Of a stretch of 64,000 nucleotides of DNA, positions 1 through 12,200 are shown in pieces. This DNA comes from Diatrype stigma. Its lineage: Eukaryota > Ascomycota > Sordariomycetes > Xylariales > Diatrypaceae. Numbering within the stretch: position 1 is the first letter of the stretch; every line of letters starts with the position of its first letter. The DNA lies in the NCBI GenBank assembly GCA_022225965.2, contig JAKJXP020000073.1, positions 124,001 through 188,000 on the forward strand, in the 5' to 3' direction. A model generated the notes under the pieces. It did no database searches. It saw only the letters and a list, made by a program, of their open reading frames with translations, and was not told the origin of the DNA. The translations under genes and the position numbers were made by a program.

Positions 1-226
1 TGCTTGCGTCCACGCATATGCATACGCATTCACATTCACGTACATACACATGCACACCTAACGATATACACCTATAACACACGATGACCGTCCTTGAGGA
101 GAACTCTCCGAAGCTTTTCTTTGGTTGGGACTGCAATCATCTCATCATATGATTGATGACGGATGCTCCCTCTCCATAGCACCCACAGCAGCCCTGTGAA
201 ACTACCTGCCTACATCCTACCTACAT

Positions 227-264
227 CCTGCCTGCCTGCCTGCCTGCCTGCTTGCCTGCCTGCC
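227..264. repeat. CCTG tetranucleotide array
   Basis: A slightly imperfect (CCTG)n run, one unit altered to CTTG, lies in intergenic DNA. Related CCTG/CAGC-rich tracts occur at about 1438-1491 and 8604-8624, so this is a recurrent simple-repeat family here. Confidence 0.85.
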
Positions 265-1437
265 TACATGCCTAGCTACCCACCTGCCCTAGCTGCTTGG
301 GTAGCTTAGGTACCATGCCTACTAGCTGAGGAGCTGGAAACCCCTTCCTCTTCCTCTTCATAGGACCACCGCAAGATGTCTGCGAATTGTCTGCGAAATG
401 CGATCACTAGCACCCAAATGCCATGTATTAGGTACCTACACTGCTACACTGCCTCGCACTTGGTTGGACCTGTCTTGCCCTGGCGCTCCACCCTGCCACC
501 TACACCTACCTAACCTTACTTCATACCCCTTGTGGATGTACATGGAGGGGTACTTAGCTGCCCGCTGGATGTACACGCGCATGCTCGTACACAGATACAT
601 ACATAAACGTTCACTTGCCCACTCCTCTCCCTCGTCCAATAACCAACTTTGGTGGCACTCCCATCAATCGAATCAAGAATCCCCATCAAATTGAATCTTC
701 CAATAACCCAATAACCCAATAGCCGCACCCATTATCAGGTCACTTGGCTCCCCTATTATCAGGGTCTGGATCTGTATTCTAGTCTATATTCTGTATTCTC
801 TCTTCCATTCGTCTTCTTCTTCGTCTCTGCCTCGAAGTATGATACGTGCCGAATAGTTATCTGCAGAGTTTGATTGATTTCATACCAACCTACATACCTT
901 AACACGTCCATCCAGTTCCCGAATGGTAGGTATATAACCATATAACCTCCCGCGAACTACCTGCACTGCACTGCACTGCACCTATACGCATACCTATACC
1001 TATACCTAGTACCTACCTAGACTGGCCGTGTATGTGTATATGTACTGGATTGTACATACATACATACAGACATACATGCATACATTCACACTCGCACAGC
1101 ACATTCTGGCACAGCACGTTCTGGCGACCTATTGTACCTTGCAATTGGGCGTTACCATTTGATGCATGTGGCTTGATTCCACTCCGTCCCCAAAACTGTG
1201 CCAGCCAGAAAAAGTTGTTCTTTCCCATCTATTCATTCATGCTCGTTCATTCATTACCTCATTCTACCACTACCACCACTACCACCACCCTTCCTCAGTC
1301 GTCAGTCTTCACCCCAATCACGCCCGGTCGTCTACACCCAACTTGCGCATGTATGTATGTATCTGACTGGACTTCCATTCCCAAAGCCCAGCCGGCCAGC
1401 TAGCCTGCCTGCCTACCTCGCCCTCTACCTGTCGTCA

Positions 1438-1491
1438 GCCAGCTTGCCTGCCAGCTTGCCGGCTAGCCAGCTAGCCAGCCAGCCAGCCAGC
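1438..1491. repeat. CAGC/TAGC-rich imperfect tetranucleotide tract
   Basis: Alternating CAGC, TAGC and TTGC words form an imperfect short tandem tract upstream of the GSK3 leader. No coding potential or binding-site pattern is recognised. Confidence 0.6.
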
Positions 1492-2250
1492 AATCACCCC
1501 TCCCAAAGGTGCCCCCTAATTCCCTAATTTTTGAGCCAGTGGGCAGTCGCCCTCTAAACCTTCTCCACCCCCGCCGCCCGGCAATCTCTCACTGACCCCC
1601 CCTCCCCCCTCGTGCTTACTTATTATTACTGGCTACTGGAACTTTCATTCTTCTCATACGCAACCTCGAAAATACCGTCATATTTTCCATTCCTAAAACC
1701 CTGCCTGCATCTACTAATTCCTACCTTAGTCTCCAGGAACATCGAACATCTCTGAGCCCAACAACCACCACAATTATAACCTTAACATTAGCACCACAAC
1801 TACGCAACCACGCAGCAACTCAACTTCCACACGATATCCCTCAACCCCGCCTTCATTTCCTCCGCCCACTGCCGCCCAGCCTCTCTAGGTCATTACTCGC
1901 TAGACAGGCCCAACCAGCACCAGCAACAGCAGTACCTCACATATTACCAGCTAACCATAACCAAACCGCCTTAGATGCGAGCAGCAGACTCGGCGATCCA
2001 GAAATTCAGCACCTAGCCCAATTGCGACAGACACGCAAATCAATTTCCAAAACGGCGACACGCTGCACTGATTGATTCCACCTGCTACCTTGCAGCCCAG
2101 GCCATCATCCACTTCCCCTCACTGTTGCCCAACACGGCGGTTCGGACACCCTGGCAGATATCACCTAACCCTAGCCGCTGCTGACCCTTGGGGACGTCTT
2201 TGGACTGTAAGGCACATAGTGCATCGAGAGCAGATTGATAGCCCTGCAAA

Positions 2251-3724
2251 ATGTCGCAGAACCGCCCTACGGCGGCTTTCAACACGCTCCGTATGGGAGG
2301 TGAGGACAAACTACCCTCCCCCCTCCGACGTATCATGAATGCGATACTGAGACAAAAGACAGAAGTCATCCGCGAAAAGGTGCAAGACGGCATCACGGGC
2401 GAAACGAGAGAGCTGCAGTACACGAACTGTAAGATTGTCGGTAATGGCTCGTTTGGCGTGGTTTTCCAGACAAAACTGTCCCCTTCGGGCGAAGACGCAG
2501 CCATCAAGCGTGTCCTCCAGGACAAGCGGTTCAAGGCAAGCACCGACAGGACGTCTATTTCGTAACGCTGCACGCAAACTAACTGTAAATCCAGAATCGT
2601 GAGCTTCAGATCATGCGCATCGTCCGACATCCCAACATCGTCCAGCTGAAGGCCTTCTACTACAGCAATGGCGAGCGGGTAAGCGGCGGGCCCACGAAGG
2701 GTTTATACGGTACAAGCTAATAGTATGTGTAGAAGGATGAAGTCTACCTGAACTTGGTGCAGGAATTCGTGCCCGAGACGGTGTATCGAGCGTCGCGATT
2801 CTTCAACAAAATGAAGACCACCATGCCAATCCTCGAAGTCAAGCTCTACATCTACCAACTGTTCCGGGCGTTGGCCTACATCCACTCCCAAGGCATCTGC
2901 CACCGAGATATCAAGCCTCAAAACCTCCTACTCGACCCCAACACAGGGATCTTGAAATTGTGCGACTTCGGCAGTGCCAAGATTTTGGTCGAGAACGAGC
3001 CCAACGTCTCATACATCTGTTCGAGATACTACCGAGCACCAGAACTTATATTCGGTGCCACCAATTACACGACAAAGATTGGTGAGCCTCTAAGATTCGT
3101 AGACGTAGATTCGGCAGATAGCTGACCGTTCTTTAGATGTTTGGTCGACGGGTTGTGTCATGGCGGAACTGATGCTGGGTCAGCCCCTCTTCCCGGGAGA
3201 ATCCGGAATCGATCAGCTTGTGGAGATCATCAAGGTCCTCGGTACGCCGACTCGAGATCAGATTCGGACCATGAACCCGAACTATATGGAGCATAAGTTT
3301 CCGCAGATCAAGCCTCACCCCTTCAGCAAAGTCTTCCGTAGGGCGGATGGGAATGCTCTGGACCTGATCGCGAGACTGCTGGAATACACGCCAACAGAAC
3401 GGCTCGCTGCCGTTCAAGCGATGGTGCACCCGTTCTTCGATGAGCTTCGGGATCCAAACACCAAGCTGCCAGATTCTCGCCACTCGACCGGACAGCTACG
3501 GGACTTGCCAAACTTGTTCGACTTCAACAAGCATGGTAAGTGGCGTCGCGGATCTGTTTTATGCTATATGTACTAACTCTTCCGTCCTAGAACTGTCCAT
3601 AGCGCCCGAGCTGAATCATAAACTGGTTCCCGCCCATATGAGACCCGTTTTGGCATCTCGTGGCCTTGATATCGACAACTTCCAGCCGTTGTCCAAGGCG
3701 GAGATGATGGCTAAATTAGACTGA
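2251..3724 (+). CDS. GSK3-type serine/threonine protein kinase
   Basis: Glycogen synthase kinase 3 orthologue, a CMGC kinase acting in nutrient, stress and developmental signalling. Proposed exons: 2251-2299, 2363-2535, 2595-2678, 2733-3081, 3137-3535, 3591-3724, giving 395 aa, the usual fungal GSK3 length. Visible are the glycine loop GNGSFG, AIKR lysine, HRDIKPQN catalytic loop (Asp about residue 161), DFG, and the GSK3 signature [13 protein letters not shown] with the activation-loop tyrosine near 196, then DVWSTGC. The first ATG gives [16 protein letters not shown]. Intron 1 (63 nt) has no stop and would add 21 residues if translated; intron 2 begins with GC instead of GT. The next gene, CBP80, lies on the same strand 2 kb downstream. 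The family is certain; the N-terminal exon border rests on family conservation. Confidence 0.95.
2300..2362 (+). other. Stop-free 63-nt intron in the GSK3 gene
   Basis: The segment starts GTGAGG and ends ACAG, with a TACTGA-like branch site. It is 21 codons long without a stop, so it can be misread as coding. Removing it joins LRMG to EVIREKV, the arrangement expected of fungal GSK3, and restores the typical length. Confidence 0.85.
2536..2594 (+). other. GC-AG intron in the GSK3 gene
   Basis: The 59-nt intron begins GCAAGC after AAG and ends CCAG, with an AACTAAC branch site. The join DKRFK-NRELQIM is invariant in GSK3 kinases, so the border is well determined and the donor really is GC. 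Confidence 0.9.
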
Positions 3725-4713
3725 AGGCGGTCTAGTGCTCGCCCTTGTACTGCCAATATACCGCCCAGTAGTTGCTTGCTGCACCATTCGTTCGTTGGCC
3801 GAAGTTCCAGGTACTGCGGTCAGGGATTGTCAGTGTTTCAAAACGGCGCCTTCTCGGTGATTCGAGCACGCGTTTTCGGCTTGAAGCACGGAAGAGAGCT
3901 CAGGATGGAATGATGTGTGGCTCGTGGATTGGAATAATCCATGAATGTTATGCGCGGGAGGAGGCTGATGGGGGTGGGAGACTCTCTTGTCCTAACCATG
4001 ATGATGATCTCGACATCCCGAATAGCTGGCGAGTTGCGGAACTTGCAAACGGATACACGGCAACCTGAAGGCGTTCAACTTAGACTTCTATTATGCATCA
4101 CGAAAGATGACATTTGCTTTTCATCTTGTTCGACTACTCGCTTATCCCTGTGGTGGGCGGCCGCGAGGTGGCTGAGCCCACCCCTAAGTGGTCTTTCAAG
4201 GGAAATAGATACCTGCTCTATATCTCGGCGGGGGGTCTAGGGGTCTACAATGATGTATACCTTAGTCCTTGGAAGCTGCCAGGTCGGGAAGGGATGTGGT
4301 CTTGTGCGAGTTTAGAGCGAAGGGGGGAAAGGGGGGAAAGGGGAAATGCATGAGATATACCAGCAGCGGTAGGGCTCCCGTCTATGTGGCAACGGCACTA
4401 AAAGTAGGAATTAGGAACTAGGCACCCTTAGGAAAACCTGGCCTGAACCAAAAGAAATTTCGTTTATTCCAATGACGCTGTTTAGAAAACTTGGGCCAGC
4501 CAGGGATGGATACAAAAAGGGGGGCTTGTTCCCTCATGCTCGGTTGGACAGAGGAAAGAGGCTACCAATGTCGATACTGTGTTAAAAGGGAATAAAGTTA
4601 AAACAGAGAGCTTGACATATGCGCCTAGAGTAAACTGCGTCGGCATAGTACCTACGATATGTATGGGCTACGGGTCTAACGTGTTATCTGGTATTCGATT
4701 CTGTTTACCCCGG

Positions 4714-4737
4714 ATGCTCATGCTCATGCTCATGCTC
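4714..4737. repeat. ATGCTC hexamer repeat, four copies
   Basis: Four perfect tandem copies of ATGCTC lie in the GSK3-CBP80 intergenic region. Confidence 0.9.
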
Positions 4738-5262
4738 TATGCTTAATACGTTTCAACAAGCCACTTATACAGGAAGGCCGCTTAGATATACAAGGACATA
4801 TACCCAGCAGTAAAGAAGGTAAGCATAGTAAAGTCTCGATAACTAACTGACATCCTTCCATGTAAGAAGCATTGCGGATTTAGTTAACGAATATTCTTAT
4901 ATATAAACGATCTTCTCCTTTGCCACACCACCACATCATCACACCTTATGCCAGCAACCGCCAGCACGCTTGTCGACGCTGTACCTACCTTTAACTACAT
5001 CCACTACCTACCTGTGAACCTTGAATGTATGGTACCGACTGTGATAGCTGTAGGTACCAGCTAGAAGCCCACCCGGGCCTTCCGGGACTATCGGCAGCTT
5101 TTAAGGTTCCACCTGACCGGAAGTTGCCCGCTAGCCCCGCCCAGCAGCCCTGGAGCTGGAGGCAAAAGGACGGGATAGGCATCTGTCAGCTGGTCCCAGC
5201 TGCTGGTACGGAGTGTATAATCATGATTAGATAACCTTGGACGGGGCAGACAGGTACCTAGG

Positions 5263-5272
5263 TAGGTACCTA
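5263..5272. other. Palindromic decamer TAGGTACCTA (one of four copies)
   Basis: A perfect palindrome found at 429-438, 5263-5272, 57371-57380 and 57501-57510, always intergenic. Here it sits in a larger run of overlapping GGTACC and CCTAGG palindromes at about 5252-5276. Its function is unknown. Confidence 0.7.
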
Positions 5273-5490
5273 AGGTACTTCGTAAGCTAAAAGCGGCAAC
5301 TCAACCAACCTGAAATGACTGAATGGTGGATCGGCTGCACCTAACAGAGTTAACTAACGGAACCTTAGTACTTCGTAGGGCATGTACGTACCAGCGTACC
5401 CACTCACCACTGCTTACCTAGCGCCTCCATCGTGGCCAGTGCTTCCTGCGCGCGTCTCCGTCACGATCTGCGACTCTGCGACTGGCTGCG

Positions 5491-5518
5491 ACTTTACACT
5501 TTACACTTTACACTTTAC
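5491..5518. repeat. ACTTTAC heptamer repeat, four copies
   Basis: Four perfect tandem copies of ACTTTAC lie about 250 bp upstream of the CBP80 start codon, probably in its promoter or leader. Confidence 0.9.
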
Positions 5519-5764
5519 GGATAGAAGCTCTCCCGTCTCATCAGGTGTAGCTACAATCCATCCGCACCCAACAGCTTCGAAGTCTCCAAGCAGCATAAGC
5601 GCTCACGAAGACGACCTTGCCTACCATAGGAATCCCGAAGCCATCGCATTCCACTGCCAATTGACTCTGGCATACACCTAGTCTCGTCTCATCAGCTTAC
5701 TCCGTTGTCAGCCGTTCTCTTCCCCCTTCTCTGTCGCCAACGCGCCTCGTCACGTCTTGACAGG

Positions 5765-8451
5765 ATGGCGGATTACGACCGTAGACAATCTGGTGGTGGC
5801 TACAACAATCGCAAAAGGCGGTACAGAGGTAACCATCCCAATTCATCCCTTCCATGTTTCACCAATCCTCCTCTTCGTCATCCTCACGCTTAGCTCTTAG
5901 ATGACGATGATCACGACCGACGACCACAACGGCGTCGTTATGATGCGCCATTGCACGTTCGCATACGAAAGCAGCTCCTAAGCTTGGCCGATTCACCCCT
6001 CCGACGCTGGCACGAGGAAGTACAGGCCATTGCCCTTGTCGTAGCCGACAACTACGAGGATCAAGAACTCCGCACGAGCTTCTTAGACTTGGTACCGCAG
6101 ATGGTCGTCGAACAACCGCTGAAGATACCCTTCGTCGCAGCCGTCGTAATCGTCGTCAACTCCCTGAAACCCGAAGTCGTGGGTGACCTTCTTGCCAAGG
6201 TTGCGGCTGCTACCGAGGAGAAGGTCCGGGTGGGAGATTGGCGAGATGTCAAGCTTTACCTTAAGTTCCTGGCCTGTCTGCAGGGCTGTCTGGAAGGGGA
6301 AGGACTATTCCCGGTGCTGGAAGAGCTTTTCAGTCGCGCTGTTGATCTGCAGACTGGCAGCTCTGATGATGTAAGTATATGCGCGCCTACAACATAATCA
6401 TTGCAAGACTAGGCAGACATGTTAACACCCTCCCTACCAGACCATTGGAACAGAACTTGTCAAAATCATCCTTCTCACCATCCCCTATATCATGGCCGCC
6501 TCGCCCGAGGCACCACCCAGCCAATGGCAGCAGAAAGCCGCCGAGCTCATGGACAAAACCGACGTCATCGCCTCCGAGCCTCACGCTTTGCAGGTCCTGA
6601 TCGATCCATACCAGGCAGAGCAGCAGGATGACGAGAGTCCGGCAGCCAACATGAGCCTAATTGGTCTATTGCAGAAGCAACTCCAGAGCGAAGCTAACAG
6701 CGGCTGGGGACTTGCTTGTCTGCCAAGACCCTGGAAGATGCCGCTGGAGGAGATCGAGCAGCAAGAGAAATTAGACAATGCACAGAAACACACGCTACCG
6801 AGCATCGCCATTCCCCAGACCGTCATTGCTGGGCCCCGGCCGTTGTTCCCGGAAATATATTACTCTGCTTATCTCAACCAAGATGTCGAGTCCGTCCCGC
6901 CCGTCAGTACTATCGCTTCGTCGTTGGTTCGGGATGGTCTCCTGGATACGATCAACATTCTAGACTTCAACCGTAATGCGACGGCGCGATTCCTGATTGA
7001 CGTAGACTGCTATTTTTCTCCAGGAACCTTCATCAAGCGCGCAACGCCATTCGACCGACTAAGGGAGATCGATGGTGACCGTTCTACTTGGAAGCCCGAA
7101 GATGTCGCAGTCGATGCCGTCTTCTCACAGATATTCCAGCTTCCAACTCCCGAACATAAGCTCGTGTATTATCACTCGGTCCTGACAGAAGCCTGCAAGA
7201 TCGCCCCGGCGGCGGTGGCGCCTAGTCTTGGAAGAGCGATCCGTTACACGTACCAGAACATTCATCGCATTGACCTCGAACTCGCCTATCGATTCTTGGA
7301 TTGGTTTACTCATCATCTCAGCAACTTTGGATTCATGTGGAAGTGGTCCGAGTGGGTAGAAGATGTCGATCTACCTAATATGCACCCGTGCAAGGCCTTC
7401 ATAATTGGCGCCTTAGATAAGGAGATTCGTCTAAGTTTCGCCCAGCGTATTAAAGGCACCTTGCCCGAGCCTTACCAGAAGCTGATCGGCCCTGAGAAGG
7501 AGCAAGATACCCCAGAGTTCAAGTTCAACGATGATCGTAAGTGCAAGCTTCCCGAACAGTCGGTTCCTTGTGAACATTCTAACGCGAGTAACAGACACCC
7601 CATTTGCGGCCGAAGGCAAGGAGCTTGCCGCACTGCTTAAGCGCAAGGCGCCAGATGAGGAAATCCAACCCGTCATAGCTCGCATTCATTCAGCGGCGCT
7701 CGACCAGTCTCTGGACCCGCTCGTGACCAGCACGGACGTGTTCATGACAGCTGTGTGCTGGGTCGGGTCCAAGTCCCTATCCCATGTCCTGGCATGCATC
7801 GAGCGGACCAAGGACCGGCTGCTGGACGCGGGCGCGGCCTCGGAGGCCGTACGGTCGCAGATCATCACGGCCGTCATGAGCTACTGGTCGGCACACCCCG
7901 GCGTCGCCATCAGCATCGTCGAGAAGCTGCTTAACTACTCCATCATCACACCCGGCTCCGTCATCGACTGGGCCCTCGTGAGCGACCGGGCCGGGCCGTA
8001 CGGCGAGGCTCTGAGCAAGGCCTGGGTATTCGAGCTGGTCTTCAACACAGTGGTCAAGGTGACGGGGCGCCTGAGGCAGGTCGTCAGCAATAGCGGTAGC
8101 AGTACTAGTAGTAACAAGAATAATGGCGCCGAGAACGAGAACGAGAACGGGAATGAGAACGGGAGCGAAAATCAGAACCAGAACCAAAACGAGGACGAGA
8201 TAGCAGCCATGCGCGATCTGTTCAGGGCCATGGAGGACGCCCTAACCAGCTGGGCCCAGGGCACCAAGGACCAGCTCATGGACCCGGTCGTCTCGGACGG
8301 CGGCGAGGACCTGATTAAGCGTTGGGGCCAGCGGTGGCTGAGGGTCTTCCGGCGCCGGGCGGCCATCGAAGAGGCTTTCCTGGTGGAGCAGAAGGCTCTA
8401 GCTGCCGCTTCTTCCGATGCTGCTGCTGATACCGCTATCACTGATGCGTAG
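5765..8451 (+). CDS. Nuclear cap-binding protein complex large subunit, CBP80-like
   Basis: MIF4G-type protein of the nuclear cap-binding complex, which binds capped Pol II transcripts with CBP20 and acts in splicing, export and decay. Exons: 5765-5828, 5901-6370, 6441-7536, 7595-8451, giving 828 aa, a normal length. The start MADYDRRQSGGGYNN is followed by an Arg/Asp-rich basic segment, then an N-terminal MIF4G region beginning RIRKQLLSLADSP, a middle MIF4G-like domain (LIDVDCYFSPG, YRFLDWFTHHLSNF) and a C-terminal domain (LNYSIITPGSVIDWAL). A low-complexity Asn/Glu/Gln insertion (about 8125-8205) interrupts the C-terminal domain. The last exon uses mostly GC-ending codons, unlike exons 2-3. 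It converges with Sec8, whose stop is 0.8 kb away. Confidence 0.93.
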
Positions 8452-9269
8452 GCTAGTTAGGTCAGTATCCATCCGTACTTATGTATGTCCGGTCGTCTGT
8501 CTCATGGAACAGGCCCGGTCAAGTGTATCAAATAGGACCAGAGGGGAGGGAAGAAGAAATATGCAGAACAGAACCCAACAGAGCAGAAAGAGCTACAGGC
8601 ACACAGGCAGGCAGGCAGGCAGGCGTTGGTACTTTGAAAAGGAAACTTAGGTAGTCTAGATAACCTGCGTAAGAGCAGCAACACGTCTACGCCAAGTCAG
8701 AACTGGCCGGCATCTAGTAATTCTTTTCCCCCACCCCGCGTCTTCCTCCATGTCTCTTCTCCGGCTTCCCCCTTCCTTGGAAGTGGGAGGGGCGGCGAAA
8801 CGCCCTTCGAGATAGCCAGATAAATCATGTCTAAGTAAATGATAGCTCGTGCCCTTGCTTTATGTAAGATGGAGAATTAACAAATCAAAGCTTGATATAA
8901 ATAACCCTAGTAGATGCCAGCTTCCACTGCTGCTGATCCACTGACTAGTACTTAGTTGTCACCGCTACTATCGAGGGTGATAATGAGATGGATGGATGGA
9001 TATAAGGAGGGTTTACAGTTCAGCGTCAGAGTTTCTATAAATTCTAGCCATTGTTTGAAACACGCACACACACGCACACAGTCATCAAGAGGATGATGGG
9101 TAAAAGGTCAATTTCATTTCGACCACGTGCATTCATTGTCGTTCTAGGTCCTCCTTGACTGACTAGTTCTTTCGTTCGTTCATAACTAACTAGTGTTCCT
9201 CTTATGTACAGATGATGAAGCAAGAGAGCTCGAGCTCTGTCTTCTTTCTTGTCAAACTAACTCCTCCGC
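8452..9269. other. Convergent intergenic region, CBP80 and Sec8
   Basis: Both flanking genes end here, so 3' UTRs and terminators are expected. A GGCA repeat at 8604-8624 and CA/GTTC micro-repeats at about 9064-9080 and 9170-9185 are visible. No gene is recognised. Confidence 0.6.
8604..8624. repeat. GGCA tetranucleotide array
   Basis: About five tandem CAGG/GGCA units lie 150 bp after the CBP80 stop codon, probably within its 3' UTR. Confidence 0.8.
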
Positions 9270-12200
9270 TCAGCTCTGCCACATATGCTCGCTAAGCGCC
9301 AGCACCTTCTCGTCCATCTTCCTCTTCGCGGCGGCCGCGACGCCCCTCTCGGGGTCGGCCAGCTGCTCGCTGTAGTAGAGCTCGACGAGGGCTCTGAGCT
9401 CGTCGTAGCTGTAGGGCTGGTGGTACACCTCGCCGCCATCGCCGTTGGCGGCGGCGGCGCTGTCGGCCTTGGCCCTCGCGACGATGGCGTCGGGCCCCTC
9501 CTGGAACAGGGCGTAGTAGTTGGCGGCGCGGGCGAGGTCGACGCCCTCCTCGACGTTCTTGAGGTTCTGCTGCAGCACGAGGATGTTGAGCAGCATGCGC
9601 TCGCAGCCGCGGCGGTCCATGGGGCGGGTGGCGAGGGCGTTGGCCACGAGGTACGAGTTGACGAGGCGGCCGAGCCCCGTGCGCACGAAGGCGATCTCGC
9701 GGTCGCGCAGGAACCGCGCCGCCGTCTCGTCGTACGCGATCAGCTCCGCGTTCAGCGACAGGATCTGCGGGTCCGGCTCCTTCACCTCCTGGTCGCGCAG
9801 CACGTACGGCGCCGCCGCCGTCGGCGACATCGTCATCCCCAGGGACTGGACGATCCGGCACCGGATCTCCGTGTGCAGCGTCAGGATGACGGTGCCCGCG
9901 AGCTCCTCGTAGGCGGACACTATGCTATCGAAGGATCTGATGTTTTTGCGTTAGAATTTCAGATGCAGAAGTCATTTGTGTGGAGATTAGATTAGTAGAT
10001 ACTCACTGGACAGTCTCCTGTGTCATCGGGAGGTATACAGGCCCTTGCTGGTCGCCAACCTTGTTGGGGTCATTGAGCAGAGTCCAGCGTCGGTGCTGAT
10101 TCTTAGGCATTGCGGACCTCGACGAATCTGTGTCCTGCCGCGTGATGTGTCGTAAGCTGACAATTTTCACCGACAGCCATTTCATACTAGTATAGAGCAG
10201 GCAAAGCGACGAAATGACATCGCGATCCTGGATGATGTCGCTCGGCTCGAGGGACCGTTCGTTTGTCTGTATAATAAGCAAAGCAACTTCTTTCTCCAGC
10301 AGCTCAGGATCGAGACTGTCAGATGTCCATAGTTTCATGATAGTCTCCTGGACTTCACCTTCATGTGTCGCCAATTCCGCCGAGTAGCGTAGTGAGGGTG
10401 GATCTGTCGAGGCATCATGGGACTTCGCGACTAGTGACTTGAACCAGGAAAGACACTTTTCGTAGTATCTATTCATCTGTGAGATGATCAGGGTGCTCAG
10501 CGCCTGGTCATGAGGAATGGTTCCGAGCATTCGACAGAATGCTGTGATGACTGTGAAGAACGAGGTTGTGCCTTTGAAGACTGGTCGGCGGGCAACCGAA
10601 GCCCAGTCGGTGTCCTGCTGGAAGGAATCTACCTCGCCGAACACGGATTCACTTAGCTTGCTAAGTGTCTCGTCGAGTTGTGGCTGAAAGACGTTGACCA
10701 GGAAGTTATCGAGGAACGACGTCAAGGTGCTCGCGGCAAGGTCCGACCCGGGGGGTACAATCGATTTCAGGCGCTGAAGGAATACCAATGTAGAGGGTAG
10801 GAGAAGGCTCATGTTAAAAACACTTGGCTCCACGAGAGCCTTGTATGAACCTGGGGAATTCCGGCTTTCGAGGGCACCTGGATCAACACTCTTCCTAGCA
10901 TCCCTATTTGATTTTTTGTCCGAGCCTTGGGTCTTCCGCGAGTTAGACGTAAGACCCGGAACTGCGGTTCGTATTATACCATCAAGTGCCTCAAATTCGG
11001 TAGTCATCTCGGCAGACTTCGAGTCGGCATTAGAGAATTTGAAAAGGTTTTCTGCATCCTTTGCGCCGTTCATGGTTGCACCCGGGTGTGGCGACATGTG
11101 AAATTGGTACAGGTCCGCGTCCGTTGTGACATAGTTATGCAGCAGAGAGCGGATCTCATTTTGATATAGGTTCCAGAGTTCTTTGAAACTTCCCAGTAGC
11201 GAAGCGTTATTGCCATCACCTTGGCGTCGGATCAGTGCCTTGATAGCCTCGTGGAAGACGCGGTGGCCCTCGGCGATTGCCTCAAATTTACCATACAATG
11301 TCCACAAAAGATCGTATATGACGTCTGCGCGCAACCTGGTTTCTCTGCTACCGTATATGTGAAGACCCTCTACATTCGTTGACCCGCCCCGTAGAGAGCT
11401 AGGGTGCCTCTGATCGACTTCGTTGATCGTCTCGTTAGCGATTGAGAACAGCTCGACTGGGAGTCGCTGCTTTAGGGTATCAACTGCGCTTTCAAGCCTC
11501 CCGAGCTTGTTGAGAGACTCTACGAGTAGACCTATATACCAAAACGTGTCTGCTTCGGGGTTCTTGGATGGATCCTCAGTTATGGCTTGCTCGAGATCGA
11601 GGGCATCTAGTAGATAATGGAAGGGGGTCACAGCAGCGTTATCGGCGTATGTCTCGTTATAAGCACCTTGGTTTTTTGCGAGGTTTTGCCACCGCTCCTG
11701 ACAGTAGGGAGACTTCAAGTAAAGATGCTCGTGAAGCTCCTCGATCAGGATATCCATCAATGCGATCTCTTGGTTAGCAAGATAGCCCCTCAAGTCACTC
11801 AAAGCGCCGATGTTGTCCAGCTCCGGCTTTCTTAGTTTCCGCAAGGAACTTTGTAGGACATCGACAGCACTGAGAAACCTCTTCTCAGAAATCCTTGCTT
11901 CGAGTTGATCGGGTACGGTCCGCAGATCCTCTAGTTCGTTCAATGTTTGCAGGACATCATCGTACATCTGCGAAGATTTATATAGCTTCTTGAGCTCGGG
12001 GTCTGTCGAACCCAGGTTTCCCTTAGACGCGGCGAGCGAGTCTTTCAGAGTACGGACCCGCTTCTGTGAGGCCTGTATGCTGCCCTGTATCTTATGGAAT
12101 GTTCCAATGGAACTATTGAAGCCCTGGTGATGTTCATGTACGATGTTTTTCAGCGAATCCTGCAAATACTTATGGGTCTCCTTGAACCTATCATAGTCCT

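Larger units (their letters stand above)
1..2250. other. Intergenic region and probable GSK3 leader
   Basis: No convincing gene is visible. The first 1.5 kb is low-complexity DNA rich in CCTG, TACC and CATA micro-repeats, and short reading frames here have repeat-driven compositions. From roughly 1560 to 2250 the + strand becomes C/A/T-rich with few G runs, which is typical of a fungal promoter and 5' leader, so the GSK3 transcript probably starts there. A 181-codon frame on the opposite strand (2085-2630) overlaps the kinase exons and is treated as a shadow. Confidence 0.6.
3725..5764. other. Intergenic region between the GSK3 and CBP80 genes
   Basis: This holds the 3' side of the GSK3 gene and the 5' side of the CBP80 gene. 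Frames up to 99 codons occur at 3772-4353, but their composition is not protein-like and they sit where a 3' UTR is expected. An ATCTC-to-AT-rich stretch at about 4600-4950 has no recognised gene. From about 5380 the DNA is CT/CA-rich and probably forms the CBP80 promoter and leader. Simple repeats lie at 4714-4737 and 5491-5518. Confidence 0.6.

Noticed and set aside
1032..1527. Overlapping 66-123-codon + strand frames
   Set aside because: They are built from CAT/ACC/CAGC micro-repeats and have no start, codon-bias or splice support.
2085..2630. 181-codon minus-strand frame
   Set aside because: It overlaps GSK3 exons and introns; the GSK3 reading is unambiguous and this frame shows no family sequence.
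9285..9995. 236-codon + strand frame
   Set aside because: Antisense shadow of Sec8 exon 2, rich in Val/Gly/Arg as expected from the complementary strand.
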